64,000 bases of DNA from Pseudodesulfovibrio sp. (lineage in GTDB: Bacteria > Desulfobacterota > Desulfovibrionia > Desulfovibrionales > Desulfovibrionaceae): assembly GCA_016744135.1 (NCBI GenBank), contig JADGEX010000001.1, positions 2,491,029 through 2,555,028 on the forward strand, read 5' to 3'. A program made the translations under genes and the position numbers. Below, one piece after another: positions 1 to 8,229 of this stretch. How positions within the stretch are numbered: position 1 is the first letter of the stretch; each line of letters starts with the position of its first letter. The notes under the pieces are model-generated. The model searched no databases. It was not told the origin of the DNA and saw nothing but the letters and a program-made list of their open reading frames with translations.

Positions 1-528
1 TTGTTGCAGGTGCGCGTTCGCGTGTTTTTTTGCATGGTCCGCACACAAGGAGGCATAACCGCCGCCCAGAAAACGGGGCGTATCCGGCCAGAGTTCAGCG
101 GCCATGTCGAGTACGTCCAGTGCGCCGGGATACCAGTAGGTCATGATGGACGAGACCATGACCGCATCAGGTTTGGGATCGAGCGCGGTCAGTGCTTCGC
201 GTATCTGTTCGTGTGGCAGGCCGTAGCGGGAGAATCGTCGGTCCATAAAAGACAGTTGTTCGGGGAGTGGTATTTCTTCCTTGGGATAATGGCCGGTGCC
301 GTACTTGCCCGGTTTGGGCCAATGCACGTCTCCCCATGTAGGGTTCAGGCAGTCCATGAGTGCCACGGAAGCGCCGGCTTTGCGCACCATGTCGAGACAG
401 GCGAGCAAACCCACGGGCCGTGACCAGACATTGAAGGCGGCGAAGTCATGTATCCATGGATTAATACCGAGGATGCGAGGGCCATCCCCTTCAGTCCAGA
501 GGATATGCGGGAAATCCGGTCGAGTCAC
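1..528 (-). CDS. B12-binding radical SAM-type protein, N-terminal part (cut by window edge)
   Basis: An open frame of 176 codons on the minus strand begins at a GTG (526-528) and runs off the left edge with no stop. The visible part reads like the N-terminal cobalamin-binding half of B12-dependent radical SAM proteins: an ILGINPWIHDFAAFN stretch, then LLACLDMVRKAGASVALMDC, then a VMVSSIMTYWYPGALDVL segment and a GGGYASL motif. The iron-sulfur cysteines and SAM barrel would lie outside the window, so the reaction cannot be told. The GTG lies 4 nt after the stop of the small membrane-protein gene at 533-709, which suggests translational coupling; no clear ribosome binding site is visible. Family assignment is from overall pattern, not from a search. 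Confidence 0.6.
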   Translation of the reverse strand, partial: MTRPDFPHILWTEGDGPRILGINPWIHDFAAFNVWSRPVGLLACLDMVRKAGASVALMDCLNPTWGDVHWPKPGKYGTGHYPKEEIPLPEQLSFMDRRFSRYGLPHEQIREALTALDPKPDAVMVSSIMTYWYPGALDVLDMAAELWPDTPRFLGGGYASLCADHAKKHANAHLQQ

Positions 529-532
529 AACG

Positions 533-709
533 TTACCGCGTCAGGAAGTTGGACAGGATGGACAGTCCGAGCATCACGATAACGATGATCAACAATACGT
601 TGGTCCACTTATCTCGGCGGTGCGCCCGTTCCACCTTGGACTTGGTGAATTGGCTAATAATGAGAAAGATCAGTCCGAGTACGATGATGAGTTTGATGAA
701 TAAGCCCAT
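533..709 (-). CDS. Small two-helix membrane protein (58 residues)
   Basis: This short gene starts at an ATG with a GGAG ribosome binding site (GGAGAATAAATC-ATG). It encodes two hydrophobic segments (about residues 3-18 and 39-54) separated by a basic, polar loop (KSKVERAHRRDKW), so it is predicted to be a small inner-membrane hairpin protein. It starts 3 nt after the pgeF stop and ends 4 nt before the radical SAM-type start, so it is probably part of one minus-strand transcript with its neighbours. No family was recognised. Tight packing, a good ribosome binding site and a composition typical of a membrane protein support a real gene. Confidence 0.7.
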   Translation of the reverse strand: MGLFIKLIIVLGLIFLIISQFTKSKVERAHRRDKWTNVLLIIVIVMLGLSILSNFLTR

Positions 710-712
710 GAT

Positions 713-1480
713 TTATTCTCCACGTATCCAGATAATACCTGCTTGCCGGCCGGTATCCCGGTTCGGGGTCTTGCAGGCTTTGCGGTATGAGAAAAAGGTA
801 TCGTCCAAGCCCATGGTGCAGAGATCCATGCCGAAGATCTGATTTTCAGGCAGTCCGGCATCCATGAGTTGGTCGCGAGTAACCTGCCACAGGTTCACGG
901 TGTTGGTGGAGGCATTGAAATATTTTTTGAAGTTCGGACCAAAATCTGAATCAAAATTGATGAATTCGGCAGCGTCAGGACCAAGGGACGGGCCGCGTAC
1001 TGCGAAGATGTCTTTGGGCTTGAGATCGTACTGCTCGCAAAAACGACGGACTCCAGAACCGGGGAAGTTAATCTTGTTGCCGCGCCAGCCAGCGTGAAGG
1101 CCGGCGATATATTTGCCGGAACGATGGGCGAGCAGGATGGGCTGACAGTCTGCGGTCTTGATGACCAGTCCAATACCGGGAGTGGCCGTGGTCAAGCCAT
1201 CTCCGTCGAGAGTCGCGTGGATTTCGGGCTGTGTTGGTTCCAGGTCACAATGAATTGTATCGCCGTGAATTTGGTTCAGTTCGCACCAGCCGTTCAATTC
1301 CAGACGGTCGAAGATAGCGCGCCGGTTGATTTGCACAGTCTGTTCGTCGTCATTGACATCAAAGGAAAGATTTGCCGAATCGTGGGGTGGTTCGGATATT
1401 CCTCCTCGGCGAGAGGTGAAGGCGCAGGCAACATTGGGGATGTCGATGAACTGGTAGGGGAAGAACGCTATGGCCGCCAT
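713..1480 (-). CDS. pgeF: Laccase-domain purine nucleoside phosphorylase (YfiH/PgeF family)
   Basis: This is a 255-residue member of the multicopper-oxidase-like YfiH/DUF152 family, known to act as purine nucleoside phosphorylases/adenosine deaminases and linked to peptidoglycan editing in E. coli. Family marks are CAFTSRRGG near the N terminus, the IHGDTI histidine, the ADCQPILL cysteine, LHAGWRG, and the late CTMGLDDTFFSYRK segment. The start chosen is the ATG at 1478-1480, preceded by AAGGA. An in-frame ATG at 1520-1522 would add 14 residues unlike the family. With this start the gene overlaps the end of the cyclo-ligase gene by 13 nt, as in a coupled operon. The protein is expected in the cytoplasm. 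Confidence 0.88.
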   Translation of the reverse strand: MAAIAFFPYQFIDIPNVACAFTSRRGGISEPPHDSANLSFDVNDDEQTVQINRRAIFDRLELNGWCELNQIHGDTIHCDLEPTQPEIHATLDGDGLTTATPGIGLVIKTADCQPILLAHRSGKYIAGLHAGWRGNKINFPGSGVRRFCEQYDLKPKDIFAVRGPSLGPDAAEFINFDSDFGPNFKKYFNASTNTVNLWQVTRDQLMDAGLPENQIFGMDLCTMGLDDTFFSYRKACKTPNRDTGRQAGIIWIRGE

Positions 1481-2049
1481 AATTCCTTGTCCGTACAGAC
1501 CGTGTGCATGGGTTTGTCCCATGGTTCGGTGGGGAGAGCTTCCACGAATTGGAAGTCGTAGCCAATGCCCACGGTTAGAGTGTTTTGCATGTTTTTAGTG
1601 GTTAAAAGTCGGTCATAGTAGCCGCCACCAAAGCCGAGTCGATTGCCGGCGCGGTCGAATCCAACACCGGGAATGAGGGCTATGTCCGGGCAGAAATCCT
1701 GTTTAGGCGGACATTTCTCCGCGTCCGGTTCCATAATGGAGAATGGACCTGGTGTGAGGTCTCCCTCACACGTTGCGCAGGCCAGATCCATTTTGCCGTT
1801 TGCGCCGGGATGACATCGTGGCAGGAGCACTCGACAGTCGCGCTGCCACAGTTCGGTGACCAATGGACGCAGATCTATTTCCCCTCTGATGGGCCAGTAT
1901 ATGAGCGCTTCGGTGGCGTCCTTCCATCGCGGTAGGGTACGAATGAATTCCATAACCTTTCGGCTGGCATTGCATACCTGTTTCGGGGTGAGGTTGTCGC
2001 GTTGCTTAAGAAGCGTCGTACGCAACGTCTGTTTGTCCATGTCCATCAT
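1468..2049 (-). CDS. 5-formyltetrahydrofolate cyclo-ligase
   Basis: A 193-residue protein with the features of 5-formyl-THF cyclo-ligase, which converts 5-formyl-THF to 5,10-methenyl-THF using ATP. Visible marks are an N-terminal KQTLRTTLLKQRDNLT, the IYWPIRGEIDLRPL substrate region, and the diagnostic C-terminal LIPGVGFDRAGNRLGFGGGYYDR nucleotide/phosphate loop (residues about 131-154). In gamma-proteobacteria this gene (ygfA/fau) often follows zapA and 6S RNA. Here it lies about 40 kb from the zapA-6S RNA pair and is joined to pgeF. The N terminus has two close ATGs (MMDM) with no strong ribosome binding site, so the exact start is uncertain by a few codons. Confidence 0.9.
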   Translation of the reverse strand: MMDMDKQTLRTTLLKQRDNLTPKQVCNASRKVMEFIRTLPRWKDATEALIYWPIRGEIDLRPLVTELWQRDCRVLLPRCHPGANGKMDLACATCEGDLTPGPFSIMEPDAEKCPPKQDFCPDIALIPGVGFDRAGNRLGFGGGYYDRLLTTKNMQNTLTVGIGYDFQFVEALPTEPWDKPMHTVCTDKELWRP

Positions 2050-2061
2050 AAAGAATGTCTA

Positions 2062-2124
2062 TCATGCACGCTCAGGACAATCCAGAGTTCGCTTTAGGTA
2101 GAATCATCGAGTGAGCGTGCATGA
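2062..2124. repeat. 13-bp perfect inverted repeat in a divergent promoter region
   Basis: TCATGCACGCTCA at 2062-2074 is repeated as its exact reverse complement at 2112-2124, with a 37-nt spacer. It lies in the 277-bp gap between the divergent cyclo-ligase and autotransporter genes, just 13 nt from the former's start. It could be a two-site operator or a stem-loop in the cyclo-ligase leader. The rest of the gap (2125-2326) is AT-rich and holds no gene that I can see. Confidence 0.6.
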
Positions 2125-2326
2125 GATTTTGTGAATATTTGATTGTGATACTCGATGTTATTTTAACGTAGGGTATAGCTGCCGGGAGTGCCTTTTTGAA
2201 TCTCAAATCTATACCTGCGCAGTATGTTTATGAAATTATTATATTCTTTAACACAATTTTTTTGACATTTTTAATAAATAGAAGGTAGTGCACACTATTC
2301 TAAATATAGATTAAGGATGTCTGACG

Positions 2327-5300
2327 ATGCACTACCCCGTTGTTTTCCCTGCTGCTGATCGTGTCACTTCCCTTTCATTTTTCCCCTTTCCTTGGAAGTG
2401 GGCATCCCTTCTATCCATTGCTGTCTTTGTTTTTTTCGTTGCTGCTCCGACTGCAGCGTGGTCGGCCAATATCGTGGTTACCAATTTGGATGACACTGGT
2501 GCCGGTTCCTTGCGAGAGGCGTTGGGTGCTGCCGTTGACGGCGATACCATCACTTTCAAAACAGGGCTATCGGGTACTCTCCTTTTCGATTCCACCATGT
2601 CGGTGGATAAATCCGTAACATTTGTGAATAGAGAAAATATCACATTTAACCAGACCTCTGCTGCTGACGCCGTAGGGTTTCGAAATGTAGCCGCCGTTAC
2701 GTTGACTGATTTTTTGTCAGGAACGATTTGGGTTGATTCCACGGCAAAAGCCTATGCGATGAGAGCCGCTGGTGCTCTCATTATTGAAGGTGGTATTACA
2801 GGGGATATTTATTCAACAGGAAGCATCGCTAACGGTTTAGTCTTGAGAGATACAACAATCAATGGAGATGTTTCTGGTTCGATTACCGCCAAGGGGATGT
2901 TCGTTGCATCCGCTTTGAGGGCTAACGACTTGGTGCTTAACAATGCTTTTTCCGGCTCTCTTTTAGCCTTAAGTGGCGGAGTTAATGCTGAAGTCCTGTA
3001 TGCAAATGCATTGGATGTTTTCGGGGAATTCTCAGGCTCCATCATTGGTGGAAGTCAATCAGGGGATGTTTATGGACTTATGGTGGAGAACGGCCTCGTT
3101 CTGCACGATGATTTTTCCGGTTCCGTTTATGTGTCAGGGGGAAATAGCGCAGTGGCGGCGGTGGGACGTCATGTTGCGATTCACGGTGAGATGTCGGGGT
3201 CAATAGTGGCACTGAGTGACTCTATGGATGCTATTGGTGTATATTCAGCAAGTGATATAGTTTTGAATGGAGGCCTTTCCGGTTTGGTGACTGCTGAGGG
3301 AAAGTATAATGTTTTTGGCTTAACATCGCGAAATTCCACGACAATTAATGGAGGTCTTTCCGGTGTCATTTCCGCAACGGCCAATAGGTGGCAGGGTGCG
3401 AAAGGAATTATGGCTGGGGATTCACTGACGATTAACGGTGGTCTTTCTGGTTCCGTTCTTGCCACGGCAGAAAATGACATGTCAGCGATTGGTCTTTTGG
3501 CTGGGGATTCGCTGACTATCAGCGGAGGGCTTTCGGGCCTCGTTGGAGCGTGTGCTTCAGGGGGCTATGCGACTGCATTATTTGGCGGGAATAACATAGC
3601 GATCAATGGCGGCTTGTCTGGAATTGTTTCGGCCGAGGGTGGAGGCAATATTGTTTTAGGGTTGGAGTCAAACGGTAATATTTTTATCTCCGATGGTATT
3701 TCTGGTACTGTCTCGGCTGTTTCTTCCGGAGGGGACGAGGCCTATGCCGTAAGAGCTCTTTCGAAAATTGAAGATGGGACTGGCGGAGCCGTGGATATTT
3801 CCGGTCAAGTGTTAGCCAGGGCCAAAGGGATCGCTGTTGGTGTTTCTTCCGGTCAGGGGCTTAAACTGAATGTGACAGGTGCAGTGAGTGCCCTTGATAC
3901 GAGTGGTGCCGGGAAAGCATACGCTATTGCTGACGGTGTCCGGGATGGTGCCGGTGGCTGGTCTCTTGGAGCAAGTGATGATGTCGTTACGCTTGGGGAC
4001 GGCGCAGATATTAACGGCAAAATTGAACTTGCTGGTGGCACCAACATCTTGAATCTGGTTGGTGGCGGTTATCTGAATGGCTCCGTGAATGGTGGCGGCA
4101 CCATGACCAAGTCCGGGAGCGGGACGTGGACAACCGGTGAAATTGCCGCGACAAATCTGGATATTCAGGCGGGCAAACTGCAAGTCCGTGTTGGTCAGAC
4201 TGCGACCGCGACAGTTGAGACTTCCGCTGCCGTGAACAACGATGCTGAAGTGGAATTTTTGCTCGATACAACGGTGGCCAGTGGAACCATATTTACCGGT
4301 TTGACCAGTGGAGGTCTGACGGGAACAGGCGTCTACTCTTCTCCCATGCTGGAAGTCGCTGTCGCTGGTGACGATCTCACCTTGACCAAAAAATCGTATG
4401 ATAGCGTGGCAACGGGAGCGCATCGGCAGATAGCCGCATCGCTTGACCCACTTGTTACGACGGCGACCGGTGATATGGCAGCAGTTATGGCCGCGCTTGA
4501 CTGTTCGACTTCTGTGGAAGATTTCAACAGCAATCTTGACCAGTTGACAGGCGTATTCTCAATGGATCTGTCATCTCAGACGTTGGATATGACACGATTT
4601 TCTTCTCTGTCCATCCAGTCCCGTATGGCCGATTTGCGTACTCATCAAATTTTGTTAGCACAACAAAGCGAACAGGCTGACGTAGACGATCCTGATTCTT
4701 GGCCTATGGTGGCATCTATAGGTGATTTGGCTGGCGTCATGCAGAGGACATCTGACTACTGGAATAATGGTGTCCATATGCGTGCCATCGGGCGCACTGC
4801 AAATATGGAGACCCATGGCAACCGTGTCGGGTATGACTATGGCAGCCTGATTTTATCGGGCGGGTATGACAGAGTGTTGAATGACGGGTTCCTCGCCGGT
4901 ATCAGCGGTGGGTATTCCAAGACCAATGCAGAATATAAAGATGCAGGTGAAAGCGAATCAGAGGCTGACAGTTACACTCTTGGATTTTATTCTTCGTGGT
5001 TCGAGGATAATTGGTATGTGGATACGATTGTCTCTGGTTCCTACAACAAGTTCGACATTGAAAGGAAAATTCCTTTCTTGGGTCGTACTGCTGACGCTGA
5101 TCCTGATGGGTATTCATTCTCGGCCAAGGTCGCAGGTGGTTACAAGTATATGCTGAGCGAGTATGGTCTGACGCCAATAGCTTCATTGGAATACACTCGG
5201 TTGCATCAAGGTAAATATACCGAAACAGGTGCAGGAGCTGCCAATCTGACGGTTGAGGACGTTGACAGTAATTTTCTTGAAAGTGGACTTGGTTTTAAAG

Positions 5301-5590
5301 TTGATCGGGCATGGGTGACTGATTTCGGTCAAATTATCCCCGAATTATCCGCCATGTGGATGCACGAGTGGTTTTCACAGGATGACGACCTGACAGTGTT
5401 TACCTCAGGAGCGCCGGATGTTGCCTTGTCTCAGCGAATTTCTTCGGCTGCTGACGATTCTTTGCGTTTTGGTGCAGGAGCCCAATTTATTCACAATGAC
5501 GGTCTTGCCATGGCCCTGCGGTATCAGGGAGAAGTCGAAGAGTATGCAGAGTCTCACAGCTTCCAAATTGAAGCATTGTACGTCTTTTAA
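2327..5590 (+). CDS. Autotransporter with repetitive beta-helix passenger
   Basis: A 1087-residue type V secretion protein. It has an N-terminal signal sequence with a hydrophobic core at about residues 26-44 and likely cleavage after AWSA (residue 47), followed by a VTNLDDTGAGSLREAL motif common at the start of secreted beta-helix proteins. Residues about 125-465 hold about 13 copies of a 27-29-residue unit with consensus INGGLSGxVxA, predicting a right-handed beta-helix. From about residue 810 to the end is an autotransporter barrel, ending with the expected aromatic residue (EALYVF). AAGGA lies 9 nt before the ATG. Cysteine is nearly absent, as usual for passengers. Adhesion or surface coating is likely, but no enzymatic motif was seen. 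It stands alone; the next gene is a regulator 85 nt downstream. Confidence 0.9.
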   Translation: MHYPVVFPAADRVTSLSFFPFPWKWASLLSIAVFVFFVAAPTAAWSANIVVTNLDDTGAGSLREALGAAVDGDTITFKTGLSGTLLFDSTMSVDKSVTFVNRENITFNQTSAADAVGFRNVAAVTLTDFLSGTIWVDSTAKAYAMRAAGALIIEGGITGDIYSTGSIANGLVLRDTTINGDVSGSITAKGMFVASALRANDLVLNNAFSGSLLALSGGVNAEVLYANALDVFGEFSGSIIGGSQSGDVYGLMVENGLVLHDDFSGSVYVSGGNSAVAAVGRHVAIHGEMSGSIVALSDSMDAIGVYSASDIVLNGGLSGLVTAEGKYNVFGLTSRNSTTINGGLSGVISATANRWQGAKGIMAGDSLTINGGLSGSVLATAENDMSAIGLLAGDSLTISGGLSGLVGACASGGYATALFGGNNIAINGGLSGIVSAEGGGNIVLGLESNGNIFISDGISGTVSAVSSGGDEAYAVRALSKIEDGTGGAVDISGQVLARAKGIAVGVSSGQGLKLNVTGAVSALDTSGAGKAYAIADGVRDGAGGWSLGASDDVVTLGDGADINGKIELAGGTNILNLVGGGYLNGSVNGGGTMTKSGSGTWTTGEIAATNLDIQAGKLQVRVGQTATATVETSAAVNNDAEVEFLLDTTVASGTIFTGLTSGGLTGTGVYSSPMLEVAVAGDDLTLTKKSYDSVATGAHRQIAASLDPLVTTATGDMAAVMAALDCSTSVEDFNSNLDQLTGVFSMDLSSQTLDMTRFSSLSIQSRMADLRTHQILLAQQSEQADVDDPDSWPMVASIGDLAGVMQRTSDYWNNGVHMRAIGRTANMETHGNRVGYDYGSLILSGGYDRVLNDGFLAGISGGYSKTNAEYKDAGESESEADSYTLGFYSSWFEDNWYVDTIVSGSYNKFDIERKIPFLGRTADADPDGYSFSAKVAGGYKYMLSEYGLTPIASLEYTRLHQGKYTETGAGAANLTVEDVDSNFLESGLGFKVDRAWVTDFGQIIPELSAMWMHEWFSQDDDLTVFTSGAPDVALSQRISSAADDSLRFGAGAQFIHNDGLAMALRYQGEVEEYAESHSFQIEALYVF

Positions 5591-5675
5591 ACGCACGACA
5601 TCCCCGCTTGGGTTTCGGACCGTCTTGTTGTATTGTGTGCGGTGATATCAACGAAACTGATCGAGCGGAGTACCG

Positions 5676-7055
5676 ATGGCTGCAAATATACTGGTTCTAG
5701 ACGACGAAAAAAACTATCTGCTTATCCTTGAGACCATTCTGGAGGACGAAGGGTTCAGCGTGACCACTTTGTCCGACCCGGAGATGGGATTAGCCTACCT
5801 TGAAGATTCTGAGGTAGATATTGTCTTGACCGACATGAAAATGCCCGGTCTGACAGGACAGGATGTGCTGGAACATTGCAAAAAAAATTATCCGCATATT
5901 CCGGTGCTGATAATGACCGCTTTTGGGTCCATTGAGGCCGCAGTCGAGGCCATGCGTATCGGTGCATTTGATTACATCACCAAGCCGTTTGCCAACGAAG
6001 AATTGCTGCTTTCCATTTCCAAGGCCGAACAGTTTGCGGCCACACAGCAGGAGAACATTCGGCTGAAACGGGAAATCCGTGACCGCTATTCCAAGGATAA
6101 CATTATTGCGCGCGGCAAGGGCATGCAGCAGGTTATGGACATGGTCGATCGGGCCGCTCCCTCTAGATCCACGGTGCTTATTCTTGGCGAATCCGGCACG
6201 GGTAAGGAACTCATCGCCCGTTCCATTCATACTTCTTCACCGCGTCGGGAAGCTCCGTTTATTACGGTCAATTGCATGGCTCTTAATCCTGGCGTGCTGG
6301 AATCCGAACTTTTTGGTCATGAAAAAGGATCCTTCACCGGCGCTACCGCTCTGCGTAAGGGCCGGTTCGAACAAGCCAACAAGGGCACGCTTTTTCTTGA
6401 TGAAATCGGTGAATTGACACCGGAATTGCAGGTCAAACTGCTCCGAGTGTTGCAGGAACACCAGATTGAGCGTGTGGGTGGTGCCGAGACTTTTGATGTG
6501 GATATTCGCATCGTGGCCGCCACCAACAAGAATTTGCAGGAGGCTGTTGCCAAGGGCGAATTCCGTGAGGATCTGTTTTATCGACTCAACGTGGTTTCCG
6601 TTTTTATGCCTCCTCTGCGTGAACGACGCGAAGACATCCCTCTGCTGGCTGCTCATTTTCTTGAAAAATATACCAAGGAAAATGAGGTCGAGATCAGTGG
6701 CTTTTCTTCCGGTGCCATGGATTATCTGAGTGCTTACGAATGGCCTGGTAACGTCCGTCAGCTTGAAAATGTGGTGGAGCGATGTACAGTCCTGTCTCGT
6801 ACGGATGTTATTCATGCAGAAGATTTGCCGCCTGAGATCAAGGATGAGGAAGCGCAGTTCAAGTCCGCTGTTGATTTGTTGCCTACCAAACTGAACTTGG
6901 CTGATACCATGGATAAAATCGAAGGTGCGCTCGTGAAGCGTGCTTTGGTCAAAACCGAGTTTGTGCAGGTCAAGGCCGCTGATATGCTCGGTCTGTCCAA
7001 GTCTAATCTTCAATATAAACTTAAGAAATACAGCCTGTCCGGCAAAGCAAAATAA
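5676..7055 (+). CDS. NtrC-family sigma-54-dependent response regulator
   Basis: 459 residues in the order receiver, AAA+ ATPase, Fis-type helix-turn-helix. The receiver (1-120) has the acidic pair D9/D10, phospho-acceptor D53 (LTDMKMPG), T81 and K103. The AAA+ domain has Walker A GESGTGKE, a sigma-54 contact loop written GSFTGA rather than the commoner GAFTGA, Walker B LFLDEIG and an arginine-finger region. The C-terminal helix-turn-helix is AADMLGLSKSNLQYKLKKY. It should open promoters with RNA polymerase-sigma-54 when phosphorylated. No histidine kinase is adjacent. It is followed with no gap by the ATP-grasp gene, so the two are probably co-translated. Confidence 0.95.
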   Translation: MAANILVLDDEKNYLLILETILEDEGFSVTTLSDPEMGLAYLEDSEVDIVLTDMKMPGLTGQDVLEHCKKNYPHIPVLIMTAFGSIEAAVEAMRIGAFDYITKPFANEELLLSISKAEQFAATQQENIRLKREIRDRYSKDNIIARGKGMQQVMDMVDRAAPSRSTVLILGESGTGKELIARSIHTSSPRREAPFITVNCMALNPGVLESELFGHEKGSFTGATALRKGRFEQANKGTLFLDEIGELTPELQVKLLRVLQEHQIERVGGAETFDVDIRIVAATNKNLQEAVAKGEFREDLFYRLNVVSVFMPPLRERREDIPLLAAHFLEKYTKENEVEISGFSSGAMDYLSAYEWPGNVRQLENVVERCTVLSRTDVIHAEDLPPEIKDEEAQFKSAVDLLPTKLNLADTMDKIEGALVKRALVKTEFVQVKAADMLGLSKSNLQYKLKKYSLSGKAK

Positions 7056-8219
7056 ATGTTTCTTCTCGACGCTCCCTATGTTTCCGAGTTTCTGAAAAAA
7101 ACAGTCAGGGAACTCGGCCAGTCGGTCTTGGATACCCCCGAAGCCCGTGCTCTTGCTGGTGACGCGGGGCTTGATTTTATTGATACGGTCGATTTTTCTG
7201 CCCGTCTCGGGGCCGGTGAGAAGGTCTTGGCCAACTCGGAAAATGCCCTCGAATACGTCATCCGTTGTGGGTGTCAACCGGATTTGGCGCGGCAGATAGA
7301 TATTTGTAAGGACAAGGCGCTTTTTCGTGAGACCGTGGCCGACATGCATCCTGACTATCGTTTCATGCGTGTGGCATTTGATGATCTTGACGGGTTGGAC
7401 ATTTCGCCCATGTCATGTCCGTTTGTGGTTAAACCTGCGCGTGGATTTTTCAGTCTGGGTGTGCATGTTGTGAATGACCACAACGAATGGGCCGAGGTGG
7501 TCGCCGCCATCCACGGTGAACGCGAGATCATGAATGCCGAATACCCGGAGGAAGTGGTCAATTCGGGCGAGTTTATTGTGGAGCAGGGTATTGATGGCGA
7601 AGAGTACGCCATTGATGTCTACTATGACGACGATGGTGAGGCTGTGATTACCAACATCATGCATCATCATTTCATCTCCGAAGATGATATCTCGGATCGT
7701 CTTTACTACACTTCGACCAACATCATGAAGACGTGGTTGCTGCCATTCTCGGAGTATGTATCTGAGGTCGGAAGAGCCTGTGAATTTAATAAATTCGCTA
7801 CGCATATCGAAGTGCGTGTGACCACTGACGGTGAAATTGTTCCCATTGAGGCGAATCCGCTTCGATTCGCAGGATGGTGCGTGGCCGATATCACCCATTA
7901 CGCTTGGGGATTCAATCCGTATGAGTGCTATTTCGAAGGTCTGCGCCCGGACTGGGATGCCATTTTAGAAGGGCAGGAGGATGTGGCAACGGTCATGGTC
8001 ATCGGTGATTTTGTGCCGGGGACTGATCGAGAAAACGTCAAGTCCATCGACTATGAAGGATTCTGTTCGCTGTTTAGCAAATTGCTGGAATTGCGAAAGA
8101 TTGATTATTTATCTTACCCTGTGTTCGCTTTTGCATTTGCTCGTACGAATGAGGCGGACCTCAAAGTATTGAAGTCTGCTCTCGCAGTTGATTTCAGTCG
8201 GTTTGTCGAAATGGAATAG
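7056..8219 (+). CDS. ATP-grasp domain protein
   Basis: 387 residues with an ATP-grasp ligase fold: CPFVVKPARGFFSLGVHVV (glycine-rich ATP loop, about residues 122-140), FIVEQGIDGEEYAIDVYYDDDGE (lid and metal region), and HIEVRVTTDGEIVPIEANPLRFAGW with the E...E-N metal-binding pattern (about residues 250-275). Such proteins join a carboxylate to an amine or thiol through an acyl-phosphate; the substrate here cannot be told. The ATG directly follows the TAA of the sigma-54 regulator (TAAATG), so translation is likely coupled and the enzyme may belong to that regulator's response. Cytoplasmic; no signal or membrane segment is seen. Confidence 0.85.
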   Translation: MFLLDAPYVSEFLKKTVRELGQSVLDTPEARALAGDAGLDFIDTVDFSARLGAGEKVLANSENALEYVIRCGCQPDLARQIDICKDKALFRETVADMHPDYRFMRVAFDDLDGLDISPMSCPFVVKPARGFFSLGVHVVNDHNEWAEVVAAIHGEREIMNAEYPEEVVNSGEFIVEQGIDGEEYAIDVYYDDDGEAVITNIMHHHFISEDDISDRLYYTSTNIMKTWLLPFSEYVSEVGRACEFNKFATHIEVRVTTDGEIVPIEANPLRFAGWCVADITHYAWGFNPYECYFEGLRPDWDAILEGQEDVATVMVIGDFVPGTDRENVKSIDYEGFCSLFSKLLELRKIDYLSYPVFAFAFARTNEADLKVLKSALAVDFSRFVEME

Positions 8220-8229
8220 TGAAGTTTGT

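Noticed and set aside
2262-2300. TTGACA as a -35 box of the autotransporter promoter
   Set aside because: No good -10 hexamer lies 16-18 bp downstream, so a promoter cannot be supported by reading alone.
3240-3720. Possible CRISPR-like or DNA-level tandem array in the autotransporter gene
   Set aside because: The repeats are protein repeats in one reading frame with varying DNA, not identical DNA repeats with unique spacers.
6301-6345. GSFTGA in place of GAFTGA as a sign of a sigma-54-independent regulator
   Set aside because: Ser at this position occurs in functional sigma-54 activators; the rest of the loop and the AAA+ motifs are intact, so it is only noted in the annotation.
6237-7349. 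A 370-codon minus-strand open frame opposite the sigma-54 regulator and ATP-grasp genes
   Set aside because: It spans two real genes with clear motifs and reads as an antisense shadow.
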